DNA of 64,000 nt from AC-32 sp963719275 (lineage in GTDB: Bacteria > Actinomycetota > Thermoleophilia > Gaiellales > Gaiellaceae): positions 148,226 through 212,225 of the forward strand of contig CAVRBT010000007.1 in the NCBI GenBank assembly GCA_963719275.1, read 5' to 3'. Position 1 is the first letter of the stretch. Each line of letters starts with the position of its first letter. Below the pieces are notes generated by a model. That model saw only the letters and a program-made list of their open reading frames with translations, did no database searches and was not told the DNA's origin. Shown here piece after piece: positions 55,485 through 63,847 of this stretch. The position numbers and the translations under genes are program-made.

Positions 55485-55868
55485 CTAGACGGCGGCCGCG
55501 TCGAGCTCGATGCTCGGCACGTCGCCCCAGAGCTCTTCGAGCCGGTAGTAGTCGCGCGACTCGGGTGTGAAGACGTGGAGGACGACGTCGAGGTAGTCCG
55601 CGACGATCCAGCGGCCCTCCGGCCCGCCGGCGACCGAGCGCGGGAGCGAGCCCTCGTCGTGCTTCAGACGCTCGTGCACCTCGCCCCAGATCGCCTTCGT
55701 CTGGCGTGGGTTCTGGCCGGTCGCGAGCACGAAGAAGTCCGTGTAGCTGCACACGGGGCGCATGTCGAGGATGAGGACGTCTTGCGCCAGCTTCTCCTGG
55801 GCGAGGCCGGCGATCAGGCGGGCGTGTTCGAGTGGCGTCAGGGTGGTTTCAGGTCCTCTCGGGTTCAC
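55485..55868 (-). CDS. rsfS: ribosomal silencing factor RsfS
   Basis: 127 residues from GTG at 55868. LIAGLAQEKLAQDVLILDMR, CSYTDFFVLATGQNPRQTKA, EGRWIVADYLDVVLHVFTPE and RDYYRLEELWGDVPSIEL are the hallmark of RsfS, which binds L14 and blocks subunit joining when nutrients are scarce. It overlaps the end of nadD by 20 bases, as in many genomes. Because obgE has lost its stop, the obgE frame also runs into this gene. The normal start is within nadD. Confidence 0.92.
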   Translation of the reverse strand: MNPRGPETTLTPLEHARLIAGLAQEKLAQDVLILDMRPVCSYTDFFVLATGQNPRQTKAIWGEVHERLKHDEGSLPRSVAGGPEGRWIVADYLDVVLHVFTPESRDYYRLEELWGDVPSIELDAAAV

Positions 55869-56420
55869 GATCAGTGTAGCCGCGGTAGAGGCCGGTCTCG
55901 TCGATCGCGGCGGCCACCGCGTCGGGCACGAGTTCTTCGATCGGCTCCCCGCGCGCAAGGCGTTCCCGAACTTGCGAAGACGACACCGGCGGCGATGGCA
56001 GCTGGAACGAGAGCACGCGATCGCCGTAGCGCTCGAGGTCTGGCGGCGGGTAGCCGGACCTGGTGCCGACGGCGAGGCGGACCCAGCGCAGAATCTCGTC
56101 GGGCTCCTTCCAGGTCGGAAACGCCGCGCCCTCGTCCGCGCCGACGACGAAGATCGCGTCGCCGAAGCGTCCGCCTCGCACGGCGTCGACGGTGAACGCG
56201 TGCGGGTCGAGCACGACGTCGTCGGCGATGCCGTCGAACGCGGCACGCGCCAGGCGAAGGCGGGTCTCCGAGTCCGCGACAGCCTCGCGGTGGCCGGGCG
56301 AGGCCGCGACGAGCACGACCAGCCGGTCGATCGGCAGCTCCTCGCGCGCGGCCTTCGCAAGCGCGACGTGGCCCGCCTGGGGCGGGTCGAAGATGCCGCC
56401 GAGACAGAGCCCCCGGTCAC
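55849..56420 (-). CDS. nadD: nicotinate-nucleotide adenylyltransferase, with a 1-base deletion near its start
   Basis: About 190 codons. LCLGGIFDPPQAGHVALAKA is the nucleotidyltransferase HxGH-type start (QAGH here) and GDAIFVVGADEGAAFPTW, VSSSQVRERLARGEPIEEL and VPDAVAAAIDETGLYRG complete the NadD signature. It makes NaAD from NaMN and ATP. The likely start GTG (56420-56418) is one base out of frame with the rest. A sixth G in the G5 run (56410-56414) would give MTGGLCLGGIFDPP and restore it. Confidence 0.85.
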
Positions 56421-57605
56421 TGGAAACTCCAGCACCTCGCCCTCGACCTGGACCTCGTCGCCGCTCTTCGCGCCCGCCTCCCTGAGCGCCTGCTCGAGCT
56501 CCTCCTGCGAGCCGGCCTGCCCGTGGACCCGGAAGCCGCGGTCGGTGCGGAGGATGCGGAAGCGCCGCCGCGGGTCGGGCTTCGGCCGGTAGACCAGGAA
56601 CCGCGGCAGGCCCTCGTCGTCGGCCACCGGCGCTTCGGCCGGAGGGCACAGCTCGAACAGCGTGCGCCGAAAGCGCTCGACGCCCTCGCCGGTCGCGGCG
56701 GAGAGCGCGAAGACGCGTTGCACCCGCGGGTCGTCGGGCTCGAAGCGCGGCGGCTCGGGCAGCAGGTCGAGCTTGTTCAGCACGACCACCTGCGGCCGCT
56801 CGTCGAGGCCGGCTCCGTACTCCGCGAGCTCGTGGTTGATCTGCGCGAATGCCTCGGCAGGGTCGCCGGCGGCGGCGTCGATCAGGTGCACGAGCAACCG
56901 AGCGCGCTCGAGATGCGCGAGAAACTCGTGCCCGAGGCCGACGCCCTCGCTCGCGCCCTCGATCAGCCCCGGGACGTCGGCAACCACGAGCTGCCGCTCG
57001 TCGGAGTCGACGGTGCCGAGCACGGGCTGCAGCGTCGTGAACGGGTAGTCCGCGACCTTCGGCCGTGCGTTCGAGATGCGTGCGAGCAGCGACGACTTGC
57101 CCGCGTTCGGAAGCCCGACCAGCGCCGCGTCGGCGAGCAGCTTCAGCCGCAGCTCGTAGTCCGCTTCCTCGCCGGGCAGCCCGGTCTCGGCGAACCGCGG
57201 CGTCTGCCGCGTCGCCGTCGCGAAGCGCCGGTTGCCCCGGCCGCCCTCGCCGCCGCGCGCGAGCACGGCCCGCGCCCCGGCCGCCGCGAGGTCGGCGACG
57301 AGCTGCTCCTCCTCGTCGAGGACCTGCGTCCCCACCGGCACGCGCAGCTCGACGTCGGCACCTGAGGCCCCGTGCCGGCCGCTCCCGCCGCCCGCGCCGC
57401 CCTTGCCGGCCTTGAACCACTGCTGCGCGTGAAACGACGAGAGGTCGCGCAGGTCGGCGTCCGCGACCAGCACGACGTCGCCACCGGGCCCGCCGTCACC
57501 ACCGTCCGGCCCACCCTTGGGCACGTGCTTCTCGCGGCGAAAGCTGAGCGCACCGTCGCCGCCTCGCCCGGCCTGCACGTGAATGCGGGCCCGGTCGTGG
57601 AACAC
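56417..57605 (-). CDS. obgE: GTPase ObgE, with a 1-base insertion at its end
   Basis: About 395 residues from GTG at 57605. The N-terminal Obg fold has IHVQAGRGGDGALSFRREK and GGPGGDVVLVAD. The G domain has LVGLPNAGKSSLLARISNAR, DVPGLIEGASEGVGLG, VVLNKLDLL and an ALSAATGEG loop. The OCT domain follows (FRVHGQAGSQEELEQALREA). As sequenced, the frame has no stop and continues for over 300 codons to the end of rsfS. Removing one T from the TTT at 56424-56426 ends it at EFQ-stop, overlapping the nadD start as GTGA. It acts in ribosome assembly and stress response. Confidence 0.92.
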
Positions 57606-57708
57606 GGCCTAGTCCGTTGCGGAGACGAAGCGCCGATCGCCCAAGGCATCGCTTGCGATGCCGTCTAGGAGGTCGCCCGGCTCGGCCGGGTGACCGTTCA
57701 ACCCGCGA

Positions 57709-57963
57709 CTAGGTCTCGTCGACAACAGAAATGGAGCGGCGCTGGCCACTCGCCCGGAACTGGACCGTGCCGTCGCGCTTGGCGAAGATCGTGTCGTCGC
57801 GGCCGATGCCCGTGCCGGGGCCCGGGCGGAAGCGAGTTCCACGCTGGCGCACGATGATCGTCCCAGCCGTGATGCCCTGGCCGTCGAAGACCTTGACGCC
57901 GAGCATCTTCGGGTTCGAGTCGCGGCCGTTTCGCGACGAGCCGAGTCCCTTCTTGTGAGCCAT
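57709..57963 (-). CDS. rpmA: 50S ribosomal protein L27
   Basis: 84 residues. MAHKKGLGSSRNGRDSNPKM with LGVKVFDGQGITAGTIIVRQ and RGTRFRPGPGTGIGRDDTIF is the complete L27 sequence. The N-terminal tail reaches the peptidyl-transferase centre. GGAAGGAG precedes the ATG. It lies between rplU and obgE, the usual order. Confidence 0.98.
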   Translation of the reverse strand: MAHKKGLGSSRNGRDSNPKMLGVKVFDGQGITAGTIIVRQRGTRFRPGPGTGIGRDDTIFAKRDGTVQFRASGQRRSISVVDET

Positions 57964-58127
57964 CAGTGCTCCTTCCGGTGATGAAGTCGAGATTCTGGGT
58001 CGCTAGCACCAAGCCAGAGTCCCCACTCGACCGCGGCGTGGGCTGGTAGCCCGCGCAAGGGCGAGGGAGGGCTCTGGCGCCGCGTGATAGCGGGCGAGAA
58101 GCCGGCGCTCATTGCCGGGAGGAGCAC

Positions 58128-58670
58128 TTAGCCGTCCTTCCTTGCTTCCAGCGCCGCGATCGCGCCCTTCCGGTTCGCGTGCGCGCCCTCGTACTCCAGC
58201 GCCGCCTCGACCTCCTCGGCCGACCACGCGGCGACGTTCTCATTGATGCCCGCGATCGTCATGTCGGCGTAGCCCGCGGGCAGCGTCGCCGGTGCGGCCT
58301 CCGCCTCCTGCTTCGGCGGTGCCTCTGCCTTGGCGGGCGCCTCCTTCTTCGAGGGCGTGCTCCGCTTGGCCGCGCCGCCGATCGACTCGATCTCGATCTG
58401 CGAGAGCTTGGCGCGGAAGCCCGTCTTGCGGCGGTAGCCGCTCTTCGGCTTGTACTTGCCGATCGTGACCTTGTCGCCCAGCGCCGAGCCGACGACGCGC
58501 ACCGTCACCTGCGCCTTGGGCGCAAGCTCGAACGTGCCGTCGCCGCCGAGCATGAGCACGTCGGGGTGGAAGGTCTTGCCCTCCTCCGTGGGCACACGAT
58601 CGACGAGCAGGCGTTCGCCTTCCTGCACGCGGTACTGCTTCCCGCCCAGTGAGATGATCGCGTAGGCCAT
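58128..58670 (-). CDS. rplU: 50S ribosomal protein L21 with long C-terminal extension
   Basis: 180 residues, compared with about 103 in most bacteria. Residues 1-102 are normal L21 (MAYAIISLGGKQYRVQEGER ... IGKYKPKSGYRRKTGFR). An Ala/Lys/Glu-rich linker (STPSKKEAPAKAEAPPKQEA) follows and ends in a compact helical segment, INENVAAWSAEEVEAALEYE and GAHANRKGAIAALEARKDG. The extension resembles a small helix-hairpin or SAP-like module and could contact RNA or another factor. It heads the rplU-rpmA-obgE cluster. Confidence 0.96.
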   Translation of the reverse strand: MAYAIISLGGKQYRVQEGERLLVDRVPTEEGKTFHPDVLMLGGDGTFELAPKAQVTVRVVGSALGDKVTIGKYKPKSGYRRKTGFRAKLSQIEIESIGGAAKRSTPSKKEAPAKAEAPPKQEAEAAPATLPAGYADMTIAGINENVAAWSAEEVEAALEYEGAHANRKGAIAALEARKDG

Positions 58671-58716
58671 GGCGTCAAAACGCGGGCAGGTGCCCGCGAG
58701 AACGGAAAGTGTAGCC

Positions 58717-59643
58717 GTGACGGACGCCTTTCGGCAAAGACCAGGCCTGGGCGAGGTCTACGTCGTCTGGCTGCTGTTCGTCGCTCACCGCGGGTCGAGG
58801 TCTTCGTGACCTACTGGCGCCTTCCACCGAGCGAGCTCTGGAAGGTGACGGACTCCGGCCTGGGGGGCGGCGCGGGCCGCGCCTTCGTCTTCCTGAGCTA
58901 CTCGGCCGCGCTGGCCGCGATCGCGGTCGTGGCGATCGTGATCGACCGGCTCGAGGACCTGGGCGCAGTGCTGCTCGGGATCGCCGCCTGCTTGCTGTGC
59001 GCAACGGTCGCGATCCCCGGGGTGCAGACGCCGAACGACCTCGATGCGAAGTGGGCGAACCTTCCCGCCGTGCTCGGTGTGCGGAATCGCCGCGTGGCTG
59101 ACGGCCTGGGCGGCCACTAGCGGGCGGCCCGAGCGAGTACGGACCACTAGGGCAGGCGACCTTGCGCGCCTTGGCACGGGCCTCGTGGCGCTCTTCTGGG
59201 CGACGCCGTACGTCGCCGCCGAGCTCGGCTTCTTCCTGGACGGCGCGCCGCTGCTCAGCTGGATCTTCCAGACCGGGAGACTCCGGCCCGAGCCGGGCGG
59301 CGGGTTCGTGCACGCAGCCGTCCACCACGGCCACCACCACGCGCTCGACGGCTTTCTGCTCGCCCTCACGGCGCTGCTGCTGTCGCGCCTGCTCGGCGGG
59401 ATCCGGCGGCCATGGCTACGCTCGCTGACGGCGGCGTACCTCTCGCTGATGCTCGTCTACGGGCTGGCGAACATGGCCAACGACCTGTGGACCGAGCAGG
59501 TCGTCAAGCGGAACTGGACGACTTGGCAGATTCCCGACGTGCTGTTCCCGTCGCTCTCGGCGGCGTGGGCGGCGATCGTCGCCTGCGGCGTCGTCGTCTA
59601 CCTCGCGTTCTGGAGCGAGCGTCCGCTAGTCGGGAGGCGCTGA
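58717..59643 (+). CDS. polytopic membrane protein, frameshifted twice
   Basis: About 309 codons. GTG at 58717 has GGAAA about 8 bases upstream. It begins DAFRQRPGLGEVYVVWLLFVA, then shifts frame near 58790 to VFVTYWRLPPSELWKVTDSG and helices AALAAIAVVAIVIDRLEDLG and AVLLGIAACLLCATVAIPGV. Near 59083 it shifts back to GIAAWLTAWAATS and further helices (GTGLVALFWATPYVAAELGF, LTAAYLSLMLVYGLANMAND). A histidine-rich HAAVHHGHHHALDGF loop is notable. The two indels cancel. Its end overlaps the RNase E/G gene by 18 bases. Unknown function. Confidence 0.6.
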
Positions 59644-62160
59644 CTCGGTTTTCGCCGACGCCGGGCGCCGCTTGCGGTTGCGGCCGCCCCGGGACCCGCG
59701 CCGGGTCTTCTTTTTCGGCTTGGGCTGTTCGCCCTCGCCCTCGGCGCCGTTCTCCGACGGCGGCTGGGCCTGCGGCTCGGGCTCAAGCTCCTCGCGGCCG
59801 AGCGAGGGATCCGGGAGGTGGATCTTGGGGCCCTCGACGCCGCTCTCCGCAGCGGGCTTCGCGGCCGGCCCGCCGCCGTTCGCCTCGGCCGCCACGGGCT
59901 TCTTCTTGCGGCGCCTACCGCCTCGTGAGCCGCGACGGGTCTTCTTCTTCGGTCGCTGCTCGGCCTTGGGCTCGGCCTCGGCTCCCTCGGAGGCCGCCTC
60001 CGGCTCTTCGGCCTGCTCGGGCTCGGCGATGACCGCCTCGGCCGCCGCCTCCGGCCCGGTTTCCTGCTTCTTGGCAGGCGGCTTGCGCGTCGGCTTCTCG
60101 GCTGCGCTCTCGGCGGTGATCGGCTCCTCCGCCACCGTCTTGCCGGCGACGAGGCTCGCGTAGGCGATGCCGTCCAGCACCCGCTCGATCCGCACCTTCG
60201 CCTTCTTGCCGACGAGACGGGACGCATGGCCGACACTCACCGTCAGGCCGTCGTGCTTCCCGACCGCTGCGTGGACGTCGTGGCGCCCCACCTCGCCGAG
60301 CTTCAGCTCGACGGTCTTCCCTTCGAGCTTGGCCTTGGAATCGTCGCCGAGCACGCTCTCGAGCGTGCCCTTGCCGAGCACCTCGAAGTGGTCGACGGGC
60401 ACGTCGTCGCGGGAGACGATCAGGAAGCGGCGATTCATGTCCTCCTCGATCGCGAGCAGTCGCGAGGCGCCCGGGCCGATCAGCGTCGCCGCGACCTTCG
60501 CCTCGAGCTCGACGTTGAACGCCTTGGTGCGCGGCGCGCTCGCCGCGAGTGCCCGCAGGCGCCGCTCGGCGTCGACGGCCGCGGAGGCCTCCGAGAGCAC
60601 GACGCCGTCGCCGCCGCAGACCACGCACTTGCGCGTGATGATCTCGCGCGGCCCGTCGGTCACATTCTGGCGGGTCATCTCGACGAGGCCGAGCGGCGAG
60701 ATCTCGACGACGTACGTCTTCGTGCGATCGCGCTCGAGCTCGGTCTTCAGTGCCTCCTCGACCGTCGCCCGGTTCTTCGGGTTCGCCATGTCGATGAAGT
60801 CGATGACGATGATCCCGCCGATGTCGCGCAGCCGCAGCTGGCGCACGACCTCCTTGACGGCCTCGAGGTTGTTCTTCGTGATCGTGTCCTCGAGCCGCCC
60901 GCCGGACGACTTGCCGCGCGAGCCGACGAAGCGGCCCGTGTTCACGTCGATGACGGTGAACGCCTCGGCGTAATCGAAAATGAGGTAGCCGCCCGAGGGG
61001 AGGTCGACTCTGCGTGAGAGCGTGGAGCGGATCTCGCGATCGACGCCGAAGCTCTCCATCAGCGGCGTCTTCTCGCGGTAGCGGGTGACGCGGTCGGCCA
61101 TGTGGGGCGAGGTCTTCTTCAGGTAGCCCACGACCCGCTTGAACGTGCGCTCGTGGTCGACGAACGCGCGCTCGAAATCCTCGGTGAAGAGGTCACGGAT
61201 CACCCGTAGGGGAAGCTCGGCCTCCTGGTAGACGAGCGACGGCGACTTCGCGCTGTTCGAGCGCGTCTCGATCGTCTTCCAGAGCCGCTGCAGGAACACG
61301 AGGTCGCGCTCGATGTCGTCGGCCAAGGCGCCCTCGGCCGCGGTGCGCACGATCACGCCGCCCTTCTTCACGTCGAGCTTCTTGACGATGTCGCGCAGGC
61401 GCGTGCGCTCGTCGTCCTCGAGCCGCCGCGAGACACCCAGTCCCTCGCCGTGCGGGACGAAGACGACGAAGCGGCCGGGCAGCGAGATCTCGGTCGTGAG
61501 GCGCGCGCCCTTCGACTTCATCGGGTCCTTGACCGCCTGGACGAGAACCTCCTGGCCGCGGCTGAGCAGGTCCTGGATTTTTCGCCCATGTGAGCGACCT
61601 TCGAGCTCGGGCGCGATCACCTCGTCGACGTAGAGGAACCCGTTCTTCTCGAGGCCGATCTCGATGAACGCCGCCTCCATCCCCGGGAGGACGTTGTCGA
61701 CCGAGCCCTTGTAGATGTTCCCCGCGATCGAGCGGCGCTCGGGCCGCTCGAGGTAGGCCTCGGCGACCTTGTCGTCCTCGAGCACCGCGACGCGCTGCTC
61801 GCTGACGTCGACCGAGATCAGCAGCTCACGCTTGGCGGGCGGAAGCGGCGGGCGGCGCGGCGGTGTACGGCGGCGCGTGGCGCGCTGCTTGCGCTGCGAC
61901 GGCCGTCGCTCGGGCCGCGACTCGTCCTTCTTCGGCACCTGCTTGGGCTCCTCGGGCTCGGCCTTCTTCGCGGTGGCGGAGCCGGAGCGCTTCCGGTTGC
62001 GCCCTCCGCGGCTGCCGCGGCGGCGCTTCTTCTTCGCAGGATCGGCTGTGCCCGCCTCGGCGGGCTCGGGGGTTACGGTGTCGGTAGGTGCGGGTGGCGC
62101 GACCTCTTGGCGGGCGCGCTCGTCAGTAGGCGGCTTCTGCCGCCTGAACCATCGAAGCAA
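59626..62160 (-). CDS. ribonuclease E/G family endoribonuclease
   Basis: 844 residues. TTG at 62160 is supported by AAAGGAG 7-8 bases upstream. The core (about residues 110-560) has the S1-containing start LLISVDVSEQRVAVLEDDKV, NIYKGSVDNVLPGMEAAFIE, the catalytic DNase I-like segment FTVIDVNTGRFVGSRGKSSG and DIGGIIVIDFIDM, and the zinc-link RKCVVCGGDG. A second S1-like module follows. Basic motifs of the form KKKxRRGSRGGRxRK occur at 43-58, 738-754 and 816-832, in arms rich in Pro, Glu and Ala, and probably bind RNA. It initiates mRNA decay and rRNA processing. Confidence 0.94.
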   Translation of the reverse strand: MLRWFRRQKPPTDERARQEVAPPAPTDTVTPEPAEAGTADPAKKKRRRGSRGGRNRKRSGSATAKKAEPEEPKQVPKKDESRPERRPSQRKQRATRRRTPPRRPPLPPAKRELLISVDVSEQRVAVLEDDKVAEAYLERPERRSIAGNIYKGSVDNVLPGMEAAFIEIGLEKNGFLYVDEVIAPELEGRSHGRKIQDLLSRGQEVLVQAVKDPMKSKGARLTTEISLPGRFVVFVPHGEGLGVSRRLEDDERTRLRDIVKKLDVKKGGVIVRTAAEGALADDIERDLVFLQRLWKTIETRSNSAKSPSLVYQEAELPLRVIRDLFTEDFERAFVDHERTFKRVVGYLKKTSPHMADRVTRYREKTPLMESFGVDREIRSTLSRRVDLPSGGYLIFDYAEAFTVIDVNTGRFVGSRGKSSGGRLEDTITKNNLEAVKEVVRQLRLRDIGGIIVIDFIDMANPKNRATVEEALKTELERDRTKTYVVEISPLGLVEMTRQNVTDGPREIITRKCVVCGGDGVVLSEASAAVDAERRLRALAASAPRTKAFNVELEAKVAATLIGPGASRLLAIEEDMNRRFLIVSRDDVPVDHFEVLGKGTLESVLGDDSKAKLEGKTVELKLGEVGRHDVHAAVGKHDGLTVSVGHASRLVGKKAKVRIERVLDGIAYASLVAGKTVAEEPITAESAAEKPTRKPPAKKQETGPEAAAEAVIAEPEQAEEPEAASEGAEAEPKAEQRPKKKTRRGSRGGRRRKKKPVAAEANGGGPAAKPAAESGVEGPKIHLPDPSLGREELEPEPQAQPPSENGAEGEGEQPKPKKKTRRGSRGGRNRKRRPASAKTESAPPD

Positions 62161-62311
62161 GTTGAATCTCCTTTAGTGGCGCGCGCGCTTCGCTGACCCG
62201 GGAGATCCGGGCGGAGCGCGCGCTGCGATGTCGTCAAACCTGTCGGCATAGCCGTGCTCACACGTTAGCAACCCGGTGCGTCGGCACCGTTGCGCCGCGT
62301 CGGCGGCAGCA

Positions 62312-62526
62312 CGCGGTGCCTACGCGGCTGCGGCCGGCCGGAGCTTCGCGCGCTTCGTGCGGACGGCGCGCGCCTGGAGCGGCAGCCCGCACAGGTCAAA
62401 CGCCCCAACCGGTCATTTCAGACGGTCGCGCGAGGGAACCTCGCGCGACCTGAGGTCGGCACCGCAAGCGGCGCCTAGGCGGCTGCGGCCGGCCGGAGCT
62501 TCGCGCGCTTCGTGCGGACAGCGCGC
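62312..62526. repeat. pair of ~60-bp direct repeats
   Basis: 62312-62371 and 62467-62526 share GGCTGCGGCCGGCCGGAGCT and the following CGCGCGCTTCGTGCGGAC with only a few differences, offset 155 bases. The right copy is the 3' end of the small gene at 62475, and the left copy is a broken duplicate lying in the leader of the RNase gene. Confidence 0.75.
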
Positions 62527-62672
62527 AGCCGCTGGCTGAGGCGTGCCCAGGCCCACGGCTCGACCTCGCGGTAGCGCGGCTCGGTCTGACCCCGCGTCGC
62601 CTCGAGGTACTCGAACCAGGCGTCGGCCTCCTCGATCTGGAGCAGCTCCTCGGCTTCTCGTGTCTGGCCCAT
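62475..62672 (-). CDS. conserved-looking small protein, unknown function
   Basis: 65 residues: MGQTREAEELLQIEEADAWF, then EYLEATRGQTEPRYREVEPW and a basic RAVRTKRAKLRPAAA tail. The first half is an acidic amphipathic helix and the second half aromatic and basic. Its 3' end is duplicated 155 bases further on, where only the tail (AVRTKRAKLRP) survives. It follows the perfect palindrome at 62705-62731. Function unknown. Confidence 0.5.
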   Translation of the reverse strand: MGQTREAEELLQIEEADAWFEYLEATRGQTEPRYREVEPWAWARLSQRLRAVRTKRAKLRPAAAA

Positions 62673-62704
62673 GGCGGGATCGTAGGACCGCGCCCGGACA
62701 ACAT

Positions 62705-62731
62705 CACGGGGGAAACCCGGTTTCCCCCGTG
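62705..62731. promoter_or_regulatory. perfect 27-bp palindrome
   Basis: CACGGGGGAAACC, a central C and GGTTTCCCCCGTG form a perfect inverted repeat. It lies between the HTH regulator (ends 62882, minus strand) and the small gene at 62475, in the direction of transcription. It is either a terminator-like hairpin for the regulator or an operator for the small gene. Confidence 0.5.
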
Positions 62732-62881
62732 AGCTCCTCGTCTCGTTGACGCGCGTCCCGCGCAGTCGAGGCTCCGGCGGGCGCAGCCCGCCGCCGCCGA
62801 AGGAGATGAAGCTCGACTGCGCCAGCGCGTGCGGGAATGAATGCCACTAGAGCGCCGGTGCTTGAGTTCAGCGCCCTGCGC

Positions 62882-63199
62882 CTAGCTGGTGCGGTCGTCC
62901 AGGCGGAGCAGTTCGAGGAGCCCGCCGATCTCTTGCCCGTCTTGGGCGGCATGGCGGAGCATCGGCGCGTCCCGATTGACTACATAGCGGTTGCGACGCC
63001 CGTGCCGTTGCCGTTCGACGAAGCCGGCGTCGACTAGCTCGGAGAGGATCCGCTGGGCGGATCCAACGGTGATGCCAACGGCATCGGCCACATCGCGCAG
63101 CCGCACATCGGGATCGCGGGCGATGCACAGCAGCACCTGCGTGTGGTTCGTCACGAACTGCCAGCGCTCGGTGTTTTCGCTTGACGAATCAGTGCTCAT
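62882..63199 (-). CDS. winged-helix transcriptional regulator
   Basis: 105 residues. TNHTQVLLCIARDPDVRLRD, VADAVGITVGSAQRILSELV (recognition helix) and DAGFVERQRHGRRNRYVVNR (wing) form an IclR/MarR-like winged helix of a short one-domain type. There is no ligand domain. It probably acts as a dimeric repressor or activator of its divergent neighbour, since the AT-rich interval between them carries two small palindromes. Confidence 0.75.
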   Translation of the reverse strand: MSTDSSSENTERWQFVTNHTQVLLCIARDPDVRLRDVADAVGITVGSAQRILSELVDAGFVERQRHGRRNRYVVNRDAPMLRHAAQDGQEIGGLLELLRLDDRTS

Positions 63200-63226
63200 A
63201 TCGTATATGTTTCATCGCTAACGATT
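63197..63226. promoter_or_regulatory. AT-rich operator-like palindromes in divergent promoter
   Basis: CATATCGTATATG (63197-63209) and ATCGCTAACGAT (63213-63224) are inverted repeats in a short AT-rich island, which is unusual for this GC-rich window. They overlap the start codon of the HTH regulator and precede the gene at 63351, so autoregulation and control of the neighbour are likely. Confidence 0.4.
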
Positions 63227-63350
63227 TAAGGTATCTGTTCTCTCGTTCCTGTCGTTTCGTAGCTTACCAAGGATCGGAATGCGGGAAAGCGGTGTTGACC
63301 AAGACGGCCTTCCATCGCCTGCTGAACCGGGCAGTGAGCGAGGCGGCGTA

Positions 63351-63707
63351 GTGAGCGGCGAGAACGAGAAGGACGCGAGAAACCAGGCGCTGTTCCGCGA
63401 GGTGAACGAGCGGATCGGGGAGTTTGCGACGGGCTTCGAGGTCGACGGACACGACTCGTACATCTGCGAGTGCGGCAACCCTCAATGCACCGAACCGATG
63501 GAACTGACTCGTGCTGAGTATGAGGCCGTTCGCGAACACGGAAACCGCTTCGCGGTTGCGCCGGACCACGAGAATCCGGCAACGGAGACGGTCGTCGAGC
63601 AACACGGCCGCTACAGCATCGTCGAGGCTCTCGCCGGTGCGGCCTCGCGGATCGCAAGTGAGACCGATCCGCGATCGCACACCAACAAGCGCACGCGACG
63701 CGCTTAG
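63351..63707 (+). CDS. conserved hypothetical protein with Cys-rich centre
   Basis: 118 residues from GTG at 63351. An earlier ATG at 63279 gives 142. KDARNQALFREVNERIGEFA leads into the centre ICECGNPQCTEPMELTRAEY, with three closely spaced cysteines, and EAVREHGNRFAVAPDHENPA, then VVEQHGRYSIVEALAGAASR. The layout (helix, CECxxxxC, helix, FxVxPGH-like strand) is that of a family seen widely in actinobacteria with no assigned role. The cysteines may bind a metal. It is divergent from the winged-helix regulator. Confidence 0.6.
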   Translation: MSGENEKDARNQALFREVNERIGEFATGFEVDGHDSYICECGNPQCTEPMELTRAEYEAVREHGNRFAVAPDHENPATETVVEQHGRYSIVEALAGAASRIASETDPRSHTNKRTRRA

Positions 63708-63847
63708 GGGGCCGAACGCGGCCACGAAGGAGCACAGCACCTGCCGGATCGACCCGACGTCGAAATGGCGGCTGATCGCGGGTGAGCGAGGGCTGCCTGG
63801 GCCAGCGTGCTTCCGCCCGAGCGGGTTTCGCGCACCGAAGCCCGTTG

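Noticed and set aside
55485..57605. A 706-residue ObgE-RsfS fusion protein
   Set aside because: The middle part is nadD read in a wrong frame. Two one-base changes restore three normal genes.
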